Part shown: positions 63,801 to 64,000 of the stretch, piece after piece
Layout: every line of letters starts with the position of its first letter
How positions within the stretch are numbered: the stretch's first letter is position 1
Assembly (NCBI RefSeq): GCF_900142125.1
Contig: NZ_FQZT01000013.1
Location: 1-64,000, forward strand
Source of the DNA: Malonomonas rubra DSM 5091
Lineage (GTDB): Bacteria; Desulfobacterota; Desulfuromonadia; Desulfuromonadales; Geopsychrobacteraceae
Direction: 5' to 3'
Length of the DNA: 64,000 nucleotides
Notes under the pieces: model-generated
Seen by the model: only the letters and a program-made list of their open reading frames with translations
Told to the model about the DNA's origin: nothing
Database searches by the model: none
Position numbers and translations under genes: made by a program

Positions 63801-64000
63801 ATACACCTCTTTCAGTGCCGAAACCTCGATCGCGTCACCGACCCTGGTACCGGTGCCGTGAGCTTCGATCAGCTCGATGGTGTCGGGAGTAATCCCTGCC
63901 TGTTGATAGGCACGCCGCAGCGCCTTGGTCTGACCGGTCGCGCTCGGCTCATAAATCGCTGCCCCGCGCCCGTCACTTGAAGAACCGACACCTTTGATGA
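57834..64000 (-). CDS. PfaA-like PUFA synthase subunit: KS-AT-ACPx5-KR-DH (5' end off window)
   Basis: The 5' end lies beyond the right edge. Visible in order: the end of a KS (AHGTGTRVGDA near 63850; SQIGHTKAA near 63755); AT with Ser in AGHSYGE (near 62860); a Pro/Gln/Ala-rich linker; five ACPs, each with LGIDSIKR, Ser codons near 61514, 61233, 60954, 60675 and 60384; a KR (GGARGVTAEVA near 59535, YAVAN near 58990); and a polyketide-type DH (SHVIDGKAVLP near 58625; DPLVLDSSFQ near 58115). This is the PfaA order. It builds acyl chains from malonyl units on the tandem ACPs, with dehydration and isomerisation shared with the downstream subunit. No enoyl reductase domain is present. Confidence 0.94.
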   Translation of the reverse strand, partial: IKGVGSSSDGRGAAIYEPSATGQTKALRRAYQQAGITPDTIELIEAHGTGTRVGDAIEVSALKEVYGSADSPYCAIGSIKSQIGHTKAAAGSAGIIKAALALHHKVLPPSIKVKKPQDVLLAADSPFYVNTELRPWVPRAGHPRRAAVSALGFGGSNFHCVLEEYPSGIPVVDWNGDVQIVAFSAADRSGLAAALRDFPVDSDWAQLRLTAAESREKFDANQPMRLALVIEKDKTNRAAQQKTALTMLETKSDQDSWSTPDGSYFSAVDASGNLAMLFPGQGAQYTGMLKDLALQFPSALAELEVADHSYLEATDHKAGRLIDKIYPLPTYDDEAALQTEIDLRATENAQPALGAVSLATRAVLAEFGVTAVAYAGHSYGELTALCAAGVLSQQDLHRLSRLRGELMAAGEGDRGSMLAVSAPLADVEKFLAEQKLDLVLANRNTPEQAVLSGTTAEIEKAAALLEQKGMRGKQLAVSAAFHSELVAAAAVPFGEQMEDVKFGKAMGNVYANTSGKIYPADTAKAKKLLAEQLAKPVDFVNEIENIYKAGIRTFVEVGPGARLTGMVKAILGERDYHALAVDSSNGKRSGIADLARVLAQLSSLGCNIDLNLWDAGYLAAQRNLPPKKKGMTVQLLGINHFKKPEKRPPLPQASQQVAAPQPAAAQPVASTPATQAQPAVVTTDSSSLQQALLMTQQSMQALQSLQEQTSRLHQQYLQGQESATKSFLNLVEQQRSLMQGVPLSSQPLVAAPTAAVPPQPLAQPPVVAPVVTEQAPAPQPVQQETFAVPAVDSGKVADVLLSVIAEKTGYPQEMLEMGMSLDADLGIDSIKRVEILSALQEQLPEAPAVKPEDLGILQTLGQIVEHLNTGMPQAAAVVAAAATAVDDGMVAQVLFDVIAEKTGYPVEMLEMEMALDSDLGIDSIKRVEILSALQEKLPEAPAVKPEDLGVLQTLGQIVEHLSSAMPAVAAAPVAAAGIAADQVASVLLEVIAEKTGYPQEMLEMGMALDTDLGIDSIKRVEILSALQEKLPDAPAVKPEDLGVLQTLGQIVEHLSSAMPAVAAAPVAAAGISADQVASVLLEVIAEKTGYPQEMLEMGMALDTDLGIDSIKRVEILSALQEKLPDAPAVKPEDLGVLQTLGQIVEHLAAVGQPKKTTTAPVAPQLGQIDRDTVATTLLSVISEKTGYPVEMLELEMALDTDLGIDSIKRVEILSALQEKLPGAPAIKPEHLGTLQTVGQIVDFLASVSGTAAAKTNALTEEPGAAAGISRQVLKVVPLQMKSDRNLLPMPVAGKVLVTDDGSELTDAICSQLSAKNLQPVKIKPADCDHLDVPDNLAGLLVLAPQGGTDDSFIQTAFRLLQKAEAGLNATAEETAAVFATISRLNGHFGLQPGDEITDVNSGGLAGLSKTAGHEWPKVSCKAIDLATDLESTEKAAAEIVNALLTDGPQEIGLSAQGLHGLKLTETRISKDALELPVAAGDLVVVSGGARGVTAEVAIKLAEASKATLLLLGRSPLPEAEPDWLSGLTDEAQIKKALVTNAVTPLKPRDVAERYQQISSNREVVSTLQRIEAVGGKAIYRSVDLRNADSVTQAVAEIRNQHGQVKGLIHGAGVLADRLIKDKTIEQFASVYSTKIEGLNALLAAVAEDALKFMVMFSSSTGRFGRTGQIDYAVANEILNKVAQQQALQRPDCRVLSLNWGPWDGGMVTPALKKVFEQEGIEVIDLQAGADYLVQEISTPPGGPVELVIVGGEADAVEEEGQSHQNIYVSKAFDLDLSVEQYPFLKSHVIDGKAVLPMAVIVEWMAHGAIHNNPGLRFHGFNDLRILNGVKIENGESHNLQVMTGKAIKSDGMHVVPVELSGVTAKGTQVVHARAKIVLAGKLPESKPAEAKLELADYARSISEIYQPDRLFHGPDFHGIREVLGCAAEGISTLVSPAPQPNSWISQPLRNSWLADPLVLDSSFQMMILWSFEQYKAGSLPVFTGRYRQYQDSFPTSGAEVRVRVTEQSASKATAEVDFVDPLTGVLIARIEDYECVIDASLNESFQRNKLQGVA
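60318..61584 (-). repeat. Five tandem ACP-coding repeats
   Basis: Five ACP modules repeat with a period of about 279-291 bp. The third and fourth from the N-terminus are nearly identical DNA: 60670-60783 matches 60949-61062 base for base over 114 bp at an offset of 279. The other three differ at many synonymous sites. This points to recent duplication or gene conversion within the array; copy number of such arrays sets output in PUFA synthases. Confidence 0.9.

Overview
The window reads as bacterial chromosome from an anaerobic, probably marine member of the Deltaproteobacteria (Desulfuromonadales-like). This is inferred from gene content: rubredoxin, cobalamin-dependent MetH, an HDOD-GGDEF protein, MshEN and PilZ c-di-GMP receptors, GAF-PtsP, an Mla-type operon with a STAS-fused permease, and a PUFA-synthase/olefin cluster. 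No rRNA or taxonomic marker is present, so the placement is tentative. Coding density is high, intergenic gaps are short, and three tRNA genes carry their own promoters and terminators.

Layout. 0-6 kb (minus strand): the edge of an IS3-type element; a secreted protein of unknown function; then nupC, a methionine synthase split into two overlapping genes, and a small rubredoxin. 6-10 kb (plus): a c-di-GMP-flavoured trio (MshEN-GAF protein, helical-repeat protein, HDOD-GGDEF), then a convergent DUF924 gene. 10.5-15 kb (plus): a complete Mla/MCE lipid-transport operon (permease, ATPase, MCE protein, lipoprotein) followed by a ComEC-like exported metallo-beta-lactamase-fold protein that lacks the metal motif. 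15-23.4 kb: DsrE-like protein, M23 peptidase, ptsP, SLC13 permease, ZntB-like and PPK2 genes. 23.7-28.7 kb (plus): an ion-homeostasis run (MscS, DUF432-like, MscS, Na/Ca exchanger, CNNM-like). 28.7-33 kb (minus): tRNA-Gly, CCA-adding enzyme, a TPR protein with an overlapping 35-residue membrane peptide, tRNA-Gln, aromatic aminotransferase. 33-39.4 kb (minus): a TetR-controlled RND efflux operon with a recognisable operator pair. 39.5-45.4 kb: PilZ protein, gltX, MEMO1-family protein, TauE, tRNA-Cys, a secretin-like protein and a PQQ-type sugar dehydrogenase.

The most striking part is 45.5-64 kb (minus): a polyunsaturated fatty acid-type synthase (PfaA-like: KS-AT-five ACPs-KR-DH; second subunit: KS-CLF-AT-DH) followed immediately by oleA, oleB, oleC, oleD and a Sfp-type phosphopantetheinyl transferase. 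The genes overlap or nearly touch, apart from one 159-bp gap holding a large stem-loop. The layout suggests a self-contained pathway: the PPTase loads the ACPs, the Pfa subunits build a polyunsaturated acyl chain, OleA condenses two chains head to head, OleD reduces the ketone, OleC makes the beta-lactone and OleB decarboxylates it to a very long polyunsaturated olefin. In Shewanella the pfa and ole loci together yield such a C31 polyene but are separate; here they appear as one unit. The enoyl reductase (PfaD) is not in the window, and the first Pfa gene runs off the right edge.
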